Below are positions 18,763 to 27,323 of a DNA stretch of 64,000 nt, in pieces (the stretch's first letter is position 1; each line of letters begins with the position of its first letter). The translations under genes and the position numbers were made by a program. The stretch comes from Candidatus Gastranaerophilales bacterium (GTDB taxonomy: Bacteria; Cyanobacteriota; Vampirovibrionia; Gastranaerophilales; Gastranaerophilaceae). The stretch is from the NCBI GenBank assembly GCA_944325835.1, contig CALVBO010000001.1:1-64000 (forward strand), read 5' to 3'. Under the pieces are notes generated by a model. That model was not told where the DNA came from, made no database searches, and saw only the letters and a list, made by a program, of their open reading frames with translations.

Positions 18763-19709
18763 TCCAGAAATGCGCCCATTTTTCTAAATTTATTGTATCT
18801 GTCAGATTTAAGCTGTTTGCCTGAAATTTTAGAAAGTTCTTGTAAGCTTTCCATAATAGTTGATTTCAGGGTGTCAGCCATAGCTTTAGGGTCAGTGTGC
18901 GCACCGCCCAGAGGTTCTTTTATTTCGCCGTCAATAATGCCTAATTTTAAAAGATCAGGTGCAGTGATTTTAAGCGCATTAGCCGCATCAGCCGCGCGTG
19001 CCGCGTCACGGTAGAGAATTGAAGCGCAGCCTTCCGGTGAAATTACCGTGTAATAAGCGTGTTCAAGTAAGAAAACTTTATTCGCGACAGCAAGTCCTAA
19101 CGCCCCGCCGGAGCAGCCTTCACCTGTGATAATTGCAATAACCGGAACTTCCAGTTTTGCCATTTCTCTCAGGTTAACTGCGATAGCCCCGCCCTGATTG
19201 GTTTCTTCCGCGCTGATACCCGGATATGCGCCCGGGGTGTCGATTAACGTTACAATCGGGAGGTTGAATTTGTTGGCGTGCTTAAATAATCTTAAAGCCT
19301 TTCTATAACCTTGAGGCTGAGGCATGCCGAAGTTATATTCCAAATTTTCTTTAGTAGATTTACCTTTCATTGTTCCGACAATCATAACCGGTTTGCCGTC
19401 GATTTTTGCGATTCCGCCGATTATTGCTCTGTCGTCCATGCCTTCACGATCCCCGTGGAGTTCAATGAAGCTGTCGCACATATTATTTACGTAATCTAAA
19501 AAGTTCGGACGTTCAGGGTGGCGCGCTATTTGCAGTTTCTGTGACGGTTTTAGATTTGCGTATAATTCTTTTCTGCAATCGTGTGCCTGCTGTTCAAAAT
19601 TTTCTATTTCCTTGTGTAAATCCATGCCTGACTCCATACTGATTTTTTTGAATTCTTCGATTTTTTTCTCTATTTCTATAATAGGCTTTTCAAAATCCAA
19701 AACTGTCAT
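18759..19709 (-). CDS. accA: Acetyl-CoA carboxylase carboxyltransferase subunit alpha
   Basis: AccA and AccD form the carboxyltransferase that makes malonyl-CoA in the first step of fatty acid synthesis. At 316 aa the length is typical. Recognisable segments are the N-terminal helical part, FNLPIVTLIDTPGAYPG, GEGCSGGALGLAVAN and VISPEGCASILYRD. The ATG at 19709 has AGAGGTAACA upstream. It lies 67 bp after accD and overlaps prmA. Confidence 0.97.
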   Translation of the reverse strand: MTVLDFEKPIIEIEKKIEEFKKISMESGMDLHKEIENFEQQAHDCRKELYANLKPSQKLQIARHPERPNFLDYVNNMCDSFIELHGDREGMDDRAIIGGIAKIDGKPVMIVGTMKGKSTKENLEYNFGMPQPQGYRKALRLFKHANKFNLPIVTLIDTPGAYPGISAEETNQGGAIAVNLREMAKLEVPVIAIITGEGCSGGALGLAVANKVFLLEHAYYTVISPEGCASILYRDAARAADAANALKITAPDLLKLGIIDGEIKEPLGGAHTDPKAMADTLKSTIMESLQELSKISGKQLKSDRYNKFRKMGAFLE

Positions 19710-19776
19710 TGTTACCTCTTTTTTGTTAACTCTTTAAAAGCATTTCGCCCTGCCCGCCGTGCGGTGCTGACTAAAT

Positions 19777-20649
19777 TTATTTTGCTAATGCGTGCATTTC
19801 CAGAATATCCGCTAAAGTTTGTTTTAAATTTTTGCGTGATGAAACAACATCAATTTGACCGTATTTCATCAGGTATTCCGCGGTTTGGAAATCAGCCGGC
19901 AGTTTTTGTCTGATAGTCTGTTCAATAACTCTTCTGCCTGCAAAACCTATTCTTGCGCCCTGCTCAGCAACGATTATATCGCCCAGCATCCCGAAACTTG
20001 CAGTAATTCCGCCGAATGTCGGTTCTGTCAGTACATTTATATATAAAAGGCCTTCATCATCAAGTTTAGCGCAGGCGCAGGAGGTTTTTGCCATTTGCAT
20101 AAGGCTAAGGGCGCTTTCCTGCATTCTTGCACCGCCAGAGGAGGTGATTGCCATAACAGGAAGTCTGCGTTTAATCGCTTCTTCTATAATCCTTGTAACC
20201 TTTTCCCCTACAACGCTTCCCATAGAACCGCCCATGTAGTCAAAATCCATGACCGCAACGGCTGTTTTTTGCCCGTTGATTTCTCCGATGCCGGTGATTA
20301 CAGCTTCATCAAGTCCGGTTTTCTGGTGCGCTTTTTCAAGTCTGTCTTTATACGGTTCTGTATCAACGAAATCAAGCGGATCGGTTGGCTTGATATTTGA
20401 ATTTAATTCTTCAAAAGAACCTTCATCAAAGAGCAGTTCTATTCTTTTTCTGGCGTTTATTCTGAAATGGTAGTCACAAACAGGACAAACCATTTGATTT
20501 TCTTCAATATCTTTTTTCAGAAGCTGTGCGTCGCAGTGAACACATTTAGTCCACAAATCGGGATTCATATCAACTTCAACTTTAGCTTCCAGCGCGCGGC
20601 GTTGAATTTGCGCTTCTTTTCTTTTCTCAAACCAATCTTGAATAGTCAT
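19777..20649 (-). CDS. accD: Acetyl-CoA carboxylase carboxyltransferase subunit beta
   Basis: This is the partner of AccA. At 290 aa it carries the N-terminal zinc ribbon (CVHCDAQL ... CPVCDYHF) that distinguishes AccD. The carboxyltransferase core shows FDYMGGSMGSVVGEK and ITSSGGARMQESALSLMQMAK. It heads the minus-strand accD-accA-prmA-kdsB cluster. The ribosome site is weak (ATTGTTAATAATATG). Confidence 0.97.
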   Translation of the reverse strand: MTIQDWFEKRKEAQIQRRALEAKVEVDMNPDLWTKCVHCDAQLLKKDIEENQMVCPVCDYHFRINARKRIELLFDEGSFEELNSNIKPTDPLDFVDTEPYKDRLEKAHQKTGLDEAVITGIGEINGQKTAVAVMDFDYMGGSMGSVVGEKVTRIIEEAIKRRLPVMAITSSGGARMQESALSLMQMAKTSCACAKLDDEGLLYINVLTEPTFGGITASFGMLGDIIVAEQGARIGFAGRRVIEQTIRQKLPADFQTAEYLMKYGQIDVVSSRKNLKQTLADILEMHALAK

Positions 20650-20721
20650 ATTATTAACAATATCCCTGTATTATCTAATTTACCCGTCAATTATACCATA
20701 TAAATTCTGCGGTTCAAGTCT

Positions 20722-20752
20722 TTGACGAAATTCTTAATATTTGTGTTATAAT
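20722..20752 (+). promoter_or_regulatory. Possible promoter for thrB
   Basis: TTGACG (20722-20727) and TATAAT (20747-20752) are both good matches, but the 19-bp spacer is longer than ideal. The thrB ATG is 26 bp downstream. Confidence 0.4.
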
Positions 20753-20777
20753 AGAATTATTGAAATTGAGAGGAAAT

Positions 20778-21719
20778 ATGAAAGTAAGTGTAAAAGTACC
20801 CGCCACATCAGCGAATTTAGGCCCCGGATTTGATACAATGGGGGTTGCGTTTCCTTTGTATAATATTATAACTATTGAGGAAACTGTTATGCCGGGTTCG
20901 GGTGTTTTGATTGAACTTGTGTCAGATTTTGATTATAAGGACAAAGCTCACCTTGAGCATGTTCCTGTTGATGAGAACAGTATTATATATAAAGCAGTAG
21001 AATTACTCTATAACTCAATCGGGCAGACTCCGGGAGAATTGAAAATTACGGTAAATTCTAAAATTCCGATGACCAGAGGACTTGGCAGCAGTTCTTCCGT
21101 AATCGTAGGCGCATTAATCGCTGCGAATGAACTTTTGGGCAAGCCCGCAGATGAAGCTGCACTACTTTCTATTGCAACTGAAATTGAAGGTCATCCGGAT
21201 AACGTTGCGCCTGCAATTTTAGGCGGAATGCTGTTTGCCTCACTTCAGGATGACGGAAGCGTTATTTATAAAAAATTGCCGTGGCCGGAAGAATGGAAAA
21301 TTACCGCCTGTGTCCCTGATTTTGAACTTTCAACAGATATTGCACGTTCAGTTCTCCCTAAAGAAGTGCCGATGAAAGACGCAATATTTAATGCACAGAG
21401 AACGGCAATGTTTGTTGATGCCGTGCATACAAAAGATTCTGCGATGATGAAACTGGCATTGCATGACAGGCTCCACCAGCCTTACAGGATGAATTTGATG
21501 CCAGGGCTTGAGGAAATTATGAATGCGCTTAAATATGAGGAAAATGTTTTAGGCTGCGTTATAAGCGGCGCCGGTTCAACAATTTTGCTTATAACAGAAA
21601 AGAACGGTGCTGATAAAGCTAAGGCGATTGTAAGAAATATCTGGAACGCGCAGAATGTAAAAGTTGATATATATGATTTTCCTATTGACTATGAAGGTGC
21701 GCAAATAATTAGCAGTTAA
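20778..21719 (+). CDS. thrB: Homoserine kinase
   Basis: This GHMP-family kinase phosphorylates homoserine with ATP in threonine synthesis. The 313-aa protein has the N-terminal VPATSANLGPGFDTMGVA and the ATP loop PMTRGLGSSSSVIVGAL typical of the family, and the C-terminal GCVISGAGSTILLI. I chose the ATG at 20778 because GAGAGGAAAT directly precedes it; a TTG at 20760 is less likely. It stands alone here, without thrC or hom. Confidence 0.95.
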   Translation: MKVSVKVPATSANLGPGFDTMGVAFPLYNIITIEETVMPGSGVLIELVSDFDYKDKAHLEHVPVDENSIIYKAVELLYNSIGQTPGELKITVNSKIPMTRGLGSSSSVIVGALIAANELLGKPADEAALLSIATEIEGHPDNVAPAILGGMLFASLQDDGSVIYKKLPWPEEWKITACVPDFELSTDIARSVLPKEVPMKDAIFNAQRTAMFVDAVHTKDSAMMKLALHDRLHQPYRMNLMPGLEEIMNALKYEENVLGCVISGAGSTILLITEKNGADKAKAIVRNIWNAQNVKVDIYDFPIDYEGAQIISS

Positions 21720-21816
21720 TTGTAACAAAAACTTTACAATTCATGGTATAAAAAGGCAATTTACGCGAGATATATTACTTTATATATGTAACGAGGACTA
21801 ATTAAGGTGATACGCT

Positions 21817-22365
21817 ATGGTTGCTAATATTTTTGGTAAAATCTATGCAAAGCTTGGCAAGCTGGAAGCCCAGAATAAGGTTTCCCGTATTACTCGTCAA
21901 ATCGCAAGATTGACGAAGCAAATTGGTCGTGCGGAAAAACAATTTAATTCAGAAAAGAGGGCTGCTACTAACCAGGCTAAAATGATGTCTAACAGTGTGT
22001 TTAGTATGTCCAGTATGATGCAGGCATTACCTTCTGAATATGCAAGCTTATTTACTGATCCTACGAGAGGTCAATTGGATATGTCTAAGGCAGGTACTGA
22101 TGAATTTAAGACACTATATGCTCAGTTCCAACAATGGCAAGCCGGTATGCAGCAGTTAGGTCAAACTCAATTGAACCAAACTCTTGCTATGATAGAAGAT
22201 GAATTTGATGCAAGATATGAAATGGAAATCCAAGCTATGAAAGACGAACAGGCTGACCTTGAAGTTGAAAAAGAAACCGCTCAAGCTGAAGTTCAAGTAT
22301 TTGAAGGAATGGAAAAACAAGAAGGCGAATTTGCTAAGAACAACATTCAAAATATGTTTGGCTAA
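21817..22365 (+). CDS. Coiled-coil protein of unknown function
   Basis: This 182-aa, almost wholly helical protein has charged heptad-like stretches at about 20-50 (QIARLTKQIGRAEKQFN) and 120-175 (Glu/Ala/Gln-rich). A Met/Ser/Gln-rich centre (SNSVFSMSSMMQALP) lies between them. No signal peptide or membrane segment is seen. The start has AAGGTGATACGCT upstream, and a strong terminator follows the gene. I do not recognise the family; an oligomeric or structural cytoplasmic protein is the most that can be said. Confidence 0.65.
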   Translation: MVANIFGKIYAKLGKLEAQNKVSRITRQIARLTKQIGRAEKQFNSEKRAATNQAKMMSNSVFSMSSMMQALPSEYASLFTDPTRGQLDMSKAGTDEFKTLYAQFQQWQAGMQQLGQTQLNQTLAMIEDEFDARYEMEIQAMKDEQADLEVEKETAQAEVQVFEGMEKQEGEFAKNNIQNMFG

Positions 22366-22429
22366 CGCCGCATAGAATAGGAATAAAGAATTAAGAATAA
22401 TTTGGAATAATAGGAAATAAGGATGATTT

Positions 22430-22457
22430 AACCCGCTTGCAAAGCGGGTTTTATTTG
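22430..22457 (+). terminator. Terminator after coiled-coil gene
   Basis: AACCCGCTT and AAGCGGGTT pair around GCA and are followed by TTATTT. Confidence 0.8.
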
Positions 22458-22486
22458 TTGACTGCATGATATGTTTGACATAAAAT
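22458..22486 (+). promoter_or_regulatory. Promoter for nadB-nadC
   Basis: TTGACT (22458-22463) and TAAAAT (22481-22486) are 17 bp apart. The ATG at 22471 lies inside this promoter, which supports the nadB start at 22510. Confidence 0.65.
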
Positions 22487-22509
22487 ATTGTCAGCAGGGA
22501 TTTATAATT

Positions 22510-24129
22510 ATGAAATATTCAATATACTCCGCAGTCGTTGTGGGGAGCGGAATAGCCGGACTTTACGCAACGCTGAGAATGAATAGAAATTTAGAGCTTT
22601 CGGATAACATTTTACTCGTCACTAAATCCAATTTGGGCGAAAGCAACTCGCATTATGCTCAGGGCGGTATCGTCGGTGTTATGCAGGAAAATAAAGAGGA
22701 TTCAATTTCTTCGCATGTTTCTGATACGCTAAAGGCAGGTGCGGGGCTTAATATCTCGGATGCGGTCAAGTCAATTTCTAAAAGCTCTGATTCTGTAATA
22801 AAAGATTTGATGAATTATGGCGTTGAGTTTGATACCACTGATGACGGTAAATTATCTTATACTCTTGAGGGTGCGCACAGCGTAAGACGAATTCTTCACT
22901 CCGGCGGGGACGCAACTGGCAGAAGAATGCAGGAGGCACTGGCAAAAACACTCCAAGAGGCACATGGCGTTGATATTTATGAAAATCACAGCGCGGTGGA
23001 TTTGCTTATAAATTCTGAAGGTGAGTGTAAAGGTGTAGTCTTATTTAATAACGTAACAAAAGAGTATGAAGTTATTTACTCTTCTGTTGTCGTGCTTGCA
23101 ACAGGCGGTATCGGCCAGCTTTATAAGTACACGACAAACCCGCAGGGTGCAACCGGTGACGGATTGGCTCTGGCGCATATTGCAGGTGCTGTCCTGCGTG
23201 ATATGGAATTTGTTCAATTCCACCCGACGGCTTTCGCGCAGCCGGGGGTAAAAAACCGTTCTCTTATTACGGAAGCGCTTCGCGGTGAGGGTGCAAAGCT
23301 CGTTGATGCTTCAGGTAATGAATTTATGGCAAAATATGATCCGCGCAAAGAGCTTGCACCGCGCGACATCGTAACACGCGCAATTTGTAAGGAAATGATT
23401 GCCCGGCACGTTGATCATGAATACCTTGATGCAACCCATATTGATAAGGAAATTTTGGCCCGTCGTTTCCCTACAATTTCAAGAATTTGTAAAAAATACG
23501 GCATTGATATTTCAAAAGATTTGATCCCTGTTGCGCCTGCGGCACACTATTTTATGGGCGGAATTGTCGCGGATGTTGACGGGAAAACCGATATAAAAGG
23601 GCTTTATGCAATAGGAGAGGTGGCATCAACAGGACTTCACGGCGCGAACAGGCTTGCAAGCAATTCGCTTCTGGAATGTGTTGTGTGTGCATATAACCTG
23701 ATTGAAACGCTTAGAAAAATGGATTTGAGCGCGCCAAAACAGATTGATTCGGATATTAAATCTGTTATTGACCGTTACAGCGAAGATGTTCAGGTCGATG
23801 AAAGCATTGATTTCGATTTGGATGACCTTATTCAACAGTTAAAAGAATTAATGTGGGATAAAGTCGGTATTTTCAGGGATGAACTTTCCTTAAAAAGTGC
23901 GCTTGTTGAACTGAATAAGCTCATTTTGAACTTCAATCGTGAATATAAGTGCCTTAGCAAAGAAGAATATGAGTTTAGAAACATGCTGATAGTAGCAAAG
24001 GCTATTACGGTTTCTGCGCTGAACAGACACGAATCGCGGGGGGCACATTTTAGAAATGATTACCCTGAATGCGGCGCAGAAGTTCAGCACAGCTATTTTA
24101 AAGAAAGGGAGAAAACTTTATTATGCTAA
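22510..24129 (+). CDS. nadB: L-aspartate oxidase
   Basis: This FAD enzyme oxidises aspartate to iminoaspartate, the first step of de novo NAD synthesis. The 539-aa protein has the dinucleotide-binding VVGSGIAGLYA near its start. Other features are SHYAQGGIVGV, the substrate-site HPTAF, RGEGAKLVD and GLHGANRLASNSLLE, and a C-terminal helical domain. The related fumarate reductase flavoproteins share the fold, but the nadC neighbour supports NadB. The start at 22510 is preferred because the upstream ATG falls within the promoter. nadA is not in the window. Confidence 0.95.
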   Translation: MKYSIYSAVVVGSGIAGLYATLRMNRNLELSDNILLVTKSNLGESNSHYAQGGIVGVMQENKEDSISSHVSDTLKAGAGLNISDAVKSISKSSDSVIKDLMNYGVEFDTTDDGKLSYTLEGAHSVRRILHSGGDATGRRMQEALAKTLQEAHGVDIYENHSAVDLLINSEGECKGVVLFNNVTKEYEVIYSSVVVLATGGIGQLYKYTTNPQGATGDGLALAHIAGAVLRDMEFVQFHPTAFAQPGVKNRSLITEALRGEGAKLVDASGNEFMAKYDPRKELAPRDIVTRAICKEMIARHVDHEYLDATHIDKEILARRFPTISRICKKYGIDISKDLIPVAPAAHYFMGGIVADVDGKTDIKGLYAIGEVASTGLHGANRLASNSLLECVVCAYNLIETLRKMDLSAPKQIDSDIKSVIDRYSEDVQVDESIDFDLDDLIQQLKELMWDKVGIFRDELSLKSALVELNKLILNFNREYKCLSKEEYEFRNMLIVAKAITVSALNRHESRGAHFRNDYPECGAEVQHSYFKEREKTLLC

Positions 24130-24953
24130 GCCGTTTTTATATAGAAAAACATATTAAAGATGCTTTGATAGAAGATATCGGGTTCGGTGACATTACGACA
24201 GAGAATTTGGCATCTGAGGGGGATATGCTGGAGGGCTTTTTAAACACCCGATCTGACGGCGTCCTTTGCGGAGTGGAGGTTTTTAAAACTGTTTACGAAA
24301 TTCTATCTAAAGATATTAAAATAAAATTCTATTTTAAAGACGGGGACAAAATCAAGAAAGGTGATAAGCTGGCGGATTTATCGGGGCCGGCGAAAGAACT
24401 TCTTATGGGTGAAAGACTTGCCCTGAATTATATCCAGCGTATGAGCGGAATTGCAACTGAAACCGCTAAATATCAGGATGCAATCGCTCCTTACAATGCA
24501 AAAATTGTTGATACACGCAAAACTACTCCGAATTTCAGGGCTTTTGAAAAATATTCCGTTAAAACCGGCGGCGGTGCGCTGCACAGATTTAATCTTTCTG
24601 ATTGTGCAATGATTAAGGATAACCATATCCGCCTTGCCGGCTCGATTACAAATGCTGTGACAAAATTACGTGCTTCAATTTCGCATGCTCATAAAATTGA
24701 GGTGGAATGCGATACGCTGGAGCAGGTTAAAGAAGCTCTTGAGAGCAAAGCTGATATCATAATGCTTGATAATATGTCAACTGATATGATGAAAACCGCC
24801 TGCGAACTGATTGCGGGGCGTGCAATAGTTGAGGCAAGCGGTAATGTTCATCTTGATACGGTCAATGCGATAGCGGCCTGCGGTGTCGATATTATCTCTT
24901 CAAGCGCAATTGTGGCAAAAGCACCAACGTTAGATATTGCGTTGGATATGTAA
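24123..24953 (+). CDS. nadC: Nicotinate-nucleotide diphosphorylase (carboxylating)
   Basis: The enzyme converts quinolinate and PRPP to nicotinate mononucleotide. The 276-aa protein has the expected GERLALNYIQRMSGIAT, VDTRKTTPNFR and GGGALHRFNLSD...MIKDNH motifs. It overlaps the nadB stop by 7 bp (translational coupling). Its last codons (APTLDIALDM) form the first unit of the 53-bp tandem repeat that runs on past the stop codon. Confidence 0.96.
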   Translation: MLSRFYIEKHIKDALIEDIGFGDITTENLASEGDMLEGFLNTRSDGVLCGVEVFKTVYEILSKDIKIKFYFKDGDKIKKGDKLADLSGPAKELLMGERLALNYIQRMSGIATETAKYQDAIAPYNAKIVDTRKTTPNFRAFEKYSVKTGGGALHRFNLSDCAMIKDNHIRLAGSITNAVTKLRASISHAHKIEVECDTLEQVKEALESKADIIMLDNMSTDMMKTACELIAGRAIVEASGNVHLDTVNAIAACGVDIISSSAIVAKAPTLDIALDM

Positions 24954-25165
24954 TCGGCGCAGGTGTGATAAAGGCACCAACGTTAGACATTGCGTTGGAT
25001 ATGTAATCGGCGCAGGTGTGATAAAAGCACCAACGTTAGACATTGCGTTGGATATGTAATCGGCGCAGGTGTGATAAAGGCACCAACGTTAGACATTGCG
25101 TTGGATATGTAATCGGCGCAGGTGTGATAAAAGCACCAACGTTAGACATTGCGTTGGATATGTAA
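24921..25165 (+). repeat. 53-bp tandem repeat from the 3' end of nadC
   Basis: The segment beginning GCACCAACGTTAGACATTG recurs at 24921, 24974, 25027, 25080 and 25133, an exact 53-bp period giving just over four and a half units. Each unit carries CCAACG...CGTTGG, a 6-bp inverted repeat with a 10-nt loop, and repeats the nadC stop codon. Units differ by single bases (AAAGG or AAAAG). Confidence 0.95.
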
Positions 25166-25339
25166 TTAAATATCTTCGGGCACGTAGAAGTTTGAGTTTT
25201 TGATAATATCCCGCACAATAGGTGCTTCGCAATAGCCGCGCGTTACGGTCTGGTATTGTTTTACAATACTAATGACATCCTCTACGCTTAGTTTGATTGT
25301 TCTGCGTTTAACAAAATTGTTTTCAATAATTATAGCCAT
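25166..25339 (-). CDS. Small protein of 57 aa, unknown
   Basis: This short ORF starts MAIIIENNFVKRRTIKLSVE and ends FYVPEDI. A very good ribosome site (GGAGGTATAA) sits just before the ATG at 25339. The protein is soluble-looking, with basic and hydrophobic residues near the start and helix-forming residues in the middle (EDVISIVKQY). Its stop lies directly beside the last unit of the nadC tandem repeat, with the two genes convergent. No family is recognised. The ribosome site and amino-acid composition make it likely to be real. Confidence 0.6.
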   Translation of the reverse strand: MAIIIENNFVKRRTIKLSVEDVISIVKQYQTVTRGYCEAPIVRDIIKNSNFYVPEDI

Positions 25340-25462
25340 TTATACCTCCACAATCAGCCTATCGACACTACGGCGCGGCAGCTTTAAAAATTACTCCGTA
25401 TGATATAAAAATAAATTTTCAAATTTATAGCAAAAAAATATTTGTTCAGGAGTTATAGCAAT

Positions 25463-26251
25463 ATGCGTATAAGTTCAAATTACATTACCCGACCATATTC
25501 TCAATATCAAAACAGGCAGATAAAGTCTGAAATTATGCCTGTAAGCCAGCCGCAGGTAAATTTCGGCCAATCATTCGTGCCAAAATTTATAAAGAGAATG
25601 CTTGTACCCAAGGATGTGAAGAAGAAAGCAAAATTTCACTGTTATCTGGCTGATAAGATGAAGCTTTATTTTGATTTTAATTATGGCAGAAGAAATTATA
25701 CGGTAATTTCAATCGGGCGTTCCCTGGCATCCGTTGTAGAAACACTGGGGAAGAAAAGACGCGATGTTGTGTGCCTGCCGCTTTCCGGCTTGAGTTATGA
25801 GTTGCCGTCAGAGATTAAAAATATTGAGGTTTATAGAGAATTTTTAAAATCTAAAGGGCTTACAAAAGAAATAATTGCGGCAAATCCTGACAGGCATTAT
25901 GTTCTGGTTGATAATTCAATCAGCGGACGAACCCTGCGAAATGCTAAAACGTTTTTGTCGCGTGAAGATTTGTTGGGCAATCCCGATAGACTGGAGATAA
26001 AGTCTGCTGAGGAAATTTACGGTGACAAGTATAATAAACTTTCAATGAATTATCTTTTTGCGAGTGATGAGTTTCAAGAGTTTTCACCTGTAGGGTGTTT
26101 ACACTTGCAGGACTTAAAATATACTTTTGAACAGGCGAACTATAAAACCTGCGGCATGTATGAAACCAAATCACGATTATTTCGCAAGAAATTGTTTGAT
26201 TTTTCTATACAGGATATAATTGACAGGAGTAATAAAAAACGAAACCGGTAA
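25463..26251 (+). CDS. Phosphoribosyltransferase-like protein with NFG N-terminal motif
   Basis: This 262-aa protein starts MRISSNYITRPYSQ and has VNFGQSF at about residues 36-42. The core resembles a type I PRTase: YTVISIGRSLASVVETLG and then HYVLVDNSISGRTLRNA, which fits the PRPP loop (VLVDDxxxTGxT-like). The substrate cannot be told. I selected the ATG at 25463, with AGGAG upstream, over a TTG at 25442. It is flanked by the small minus-strand ORF and a strong terminator. The N-terminal segment is shared in style with three other unknown proteins in the window. Confidence 0.6.
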   Translation: MRISSNYITRPYSQYQNRQIKSEIMPVSQPQVNFGQSFVPKFIKRMLVPKDVKKKAKFHCYLADKMKLYFDFNYGRRNYTVISIGRSLASVVETLGKKRRDVVCLPLSGLSYELPSEIKNIEVYREFLKSKGLTKEIIAANPDRHYVLVDNSISGRTLRNAKTFLSREDLLGNPDRLEIKSAEEIYGDKYNKLSMNYLFASDEFQEFSPVGCLHLQDLKYTFEQANYKTCGMYETKSRLFRKKLFDFSIQDIIDRSNKKRNR

Positions 26252-26276
26252 ATTTATTACCGATTTCGTTTTTTTA
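26237..26276. terminator. Strong bidirectional terminator
   Basis: AACGAAACCGGTAA and TTACCGATTTCGTT form a long stem with a short loop, with a T-run on the plus side and an A-run on the other. It lies between the PRTase-like gene and convergent rpsG. Confidence 0.85.
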
Positions 26277-26299
26277 TATAAGCTATATTACAAATATAA

Positions 26300-26770
26300 T
26301 TAGTATCTGTAGTGAGCAAATGCTTTGTTAGCTTCAGCCATTCTGTGGGTATCTTCACGTTTTTTGCAAGCAGAACCAGCGCCGTTAGAAGCGTCGATGA
26401 GTTCGTTTGTCAATTTTTCGATGAAGGATTTACCACCGCGTTTTTTAGCAGCTTCAATTATCCAGGAAGAAGAAAGAGCAAAACCTCTGTCCGCTTTAAC
26501 TTCAATCGGAACCTGATAAGTTGAACCGCCGATACGGCGAGCTTTAACTTCCAATAAAGGAGTAGCATTTGTTAGAGCTTTTTGGAAGATTTCATGAGCC
26601 TTTTCGCCTGTTCTTTCTTCAATTCTTGTCATCGTAGCATAGAAGATTTTTTCAGCGATAGACTTTTTGCCTCTTCTCATAATTCTGTTGATAAATTTAG
26701 AAATATCAACGCTGTTATAAATAGGATCTGCTAAAGGAATTCTTTTAGCAGGTTTTGAACGTCTTGACAT
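26300..26770 (-). CDS. rpsG: 30S ribosomal protein S7
   Basis: This protein binds the 3' major domain of 16S rRNA and nucleates assembly of the 30S head. It is 156 aa. Typical segments are LADPIYNSVDISKFINRIMRRGKKSIAEKIF (residues 14 on) and ARRIGGSTYQVPIEV. The ATG overlaps the last base of rpsL. Downstream there is a terminator and a convergent gene, so fusA and tuf do not follow as in the usual str operon. Confidence 0.98.
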   Translation of the reverse strand: MSRRSKPAKRIPLADPIYNSVDISKFINRIMRRGKKSIAEKIFYATMTRIEERTGEKAHEIFQKALTNATPLLEVKARRIGGSTYQVPIEVKADRGFALSSSWIIEAAKKRGGKSFIEKLTNELIDASNGAGSACKKREDTHRMAEANKAFAHYRY

Positions 26771-27168
26771 TATTTCTTACCTCCTTTAGCTGCACCTTTT
26801 TGGTTTTTCTTAGCACCGTATTTAGATCTGCTTTGTGCTCTGTTAGCAACGCCTGCAGTATCAAGGGTACCTCTGACGATGTGGTAACGAACACCAGGAA
26901 GGTCTTTAACCCTTCCGCCTCTGATAAGAACAACGCTGTGTTCTTGAAGGTTGTGACCGATACCCGGGATGTATGAAGTAACTTCAAAGCCGTTTGTTAA
27001 TCTAACTCTGGCAACTTTTCTCAAAGCTGAGTTTGGTTTTTTAGGTGTAGTAGTGTACACACGTGTGCAAACTCCGCGTCTTTGAGGACATTCCATCAAT
27101 GCCGGAGATTTCGTTTTGTCTGTCAGTTTTTTACGTTCTTGACGAACTAACTGGTTAATTGTAGGCAT
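26770..27168 (-). CDS. rpsL: 30S ribosomal protein S12
   Basis: This decoding-centre protein is 132 aa. The region [17 protein letters not shown] has the unmodified lysines associated with streptomycin sensitivity in other bacteria, and the [26 protein letters not shown] loop is intact. The ribosome site is GGAGAAATT before the ATG at 27168. A promoter lies at 27288-27316, leaving a leader of about 115 nt. Confidence 0.98.
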   Translation of the reverse strand: MPTINQLVRQERKKLTDKTKSPALMECPQRRGVCTRVYTTTPKKPNSALRKVARVRLTNGFEVTSYIPGIGHNLQEHSVVLIRGGRVKDLPGVRYHIVRGTLDTAGVANRAQSRSKYGAKKNQKGAAKGGKK

Positions 27169-27287
27169 AATTTCTCCTTTTTTCTGATTTTTGCAGACCT
27201 GAAACCCTTACGCATTCCGGTCTTTCAGTGTATTATTGTTTGAACTGCCGGCTATCCAGCACGAATCCGGCTAATGTGTTCATAATT

Positions 27288-27316
27288 ATTAAACATCAAG
27301 CATTTTAGCCTGTCAA
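27288..27316 (-). promoter_or_regulatory. Promoter for rpsL-rpsG
   Basis: On the minus strand TTGACA (27316-27311) and TTTAAT (27293-27288) are 17 bp apart. It sits just after the stop of the upstream HNH-like gene. Confidence 0.6.
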
Positions 27317-27323
27317 GTAATGA

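Noticed and set aside
22471-22509. Upstream ATG start for nadB
   Set aside because: It lies between and within the -35/-10 elements of a good promoter, and the extra 13 residues do not match the FAD-binding start of the family.
24921-25165. Possible CRISPR array
   Set aside because: The units are contiguous 53-bp copies of the nadC end with no unique spacers and no cas genes.
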